NCBI GenBank assembly: GCA_012511135.1 | Contig: JAAZGQ010000002.1 | Span: forward strand, 1-6,986 | Length of the DNA stretch: 6,986 nt | DNA from: Bacteroidales bacterium | GTDB lineage: Bacteria; Bacteroidota; Bacteroidia; Bacteroidales; UBA1402 | Reading direction: 5' to 3' | Part shown: in pieces, positions 6,901 through 6,986 of the stretch | How positions within the stretch are numbered: the stretch's first letter is position 1 | Layout: the number at the start of each line of letters is the position of its first letter | Position numbers and translations under genes: made by a program | Notes under the pieces: model-generated | What the model saw: the letters and a program-made list of their open reading frames with translations, nothing else | The model's database searches: none | Told to the model about the DNA's origin: nothing

Positions 6901-6986
6901 GCTGCGAAGTGAGGCTCAAAGATACACGCATTCGGGGAATATCGAAAGGACTGGGCTGAATAATTTTTTTTAAGCTGCGCTCAGGA
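6893..6986 (-). CDS. Possible 3' end of a gene upstream of ruvB (doubtful)
   Basis: One minus-strand frame stays open from the right edge to a TGA at 6893-6895, overlapping the ruvB start. It reads SLKKIIQPSPFDIPRMR and then VSLSLTSQHE at its end. The composition is protein-like, but about 30 open codons can arise by chance, the frame overlaps the candidate ruvB promoter, and I do not recognise the sequence. It may simply be intergenic DNA. Confidence 0.2.
   Translation of the reverse strand, partial: PERSLKKIIQPSPFDIPRMRVSLSLTSQHE
6917..6947 (-). promoter_or_regulatory. Candidate Bacteroidota sigma-70-type promoter for ruvB
   Basis: On the minus strand TATCTTTG (6917-6924) matches the -7 consensus TAnnTTTG exactly, and TTTC (6944-6947), one base from the -33 consensus TTTG, lies 19 bp upstream, the preferred spacing. 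Transcription would start near 6910, giving a leader of only about 10 nt before the ruvB ATG at 6898-6900. It would serve ruvB and the flippase. Confidence 0.55.

Overview
The window looks like chromosomal housekeeping DNA from a member of the Bacteroidota, most likely the order Bacteroidales. This rests on three things. Several protein sequences are of the Bacteroidales type, notably the EtfB, the LolC/E-like permease N-terminus and the flippase. Close matches to the Bacteroidota -7 promoter element TAnnTTTG stand upstream of the transcription units. Shine-Dalgarno sites are weak or A-rich. There is no sign of phage, insertion sequence, CRISPR array, tRNA or rRNA.

Layout. Positions 1-1586 (minus strand) hold a tight gene string read as aroQ (type II 3-dehydroquinate dehydratase), an O-methyltransferase of the YrrM type, rbfA (ribosome-binding factor A) and the start of a LolC/LolE-like ABC permease that leaves the window. 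The last two overlap by ATGA. A 98-bp divergent intergenic region (1587-1684) separates this string from a plus-strand group: xerD (site-specific tyrosine recombinase), etfB (electron transfer flavoprotein beta subunit) and an M48-family zinc metalloprotease lipoprotein. The protease gene meets, tail to tail and only 3 bp apart, a minus-strand pair made of ruvB (Holliday junction helicase) and a 14-helix-type polysaccharide flippase. The ruvB promoter is visible near the right edge.

The main irregularity is in xerD. The reading frame is continuous over 297 codons and keeps every catalytic residue, but codon 154 is TAA. The stop sits inside a stretch of about 65 bp that also carries several residues unusual for the family. 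Either the gene is a very recent pseudogene, or this patch is a sequence or assembly error, or (less likely) the protein is made in two pieces. A second oddity is that etfB is not followed by etfA, its obligate partner. The other genes look intact and ordinary. I found no convincing undescribed system.
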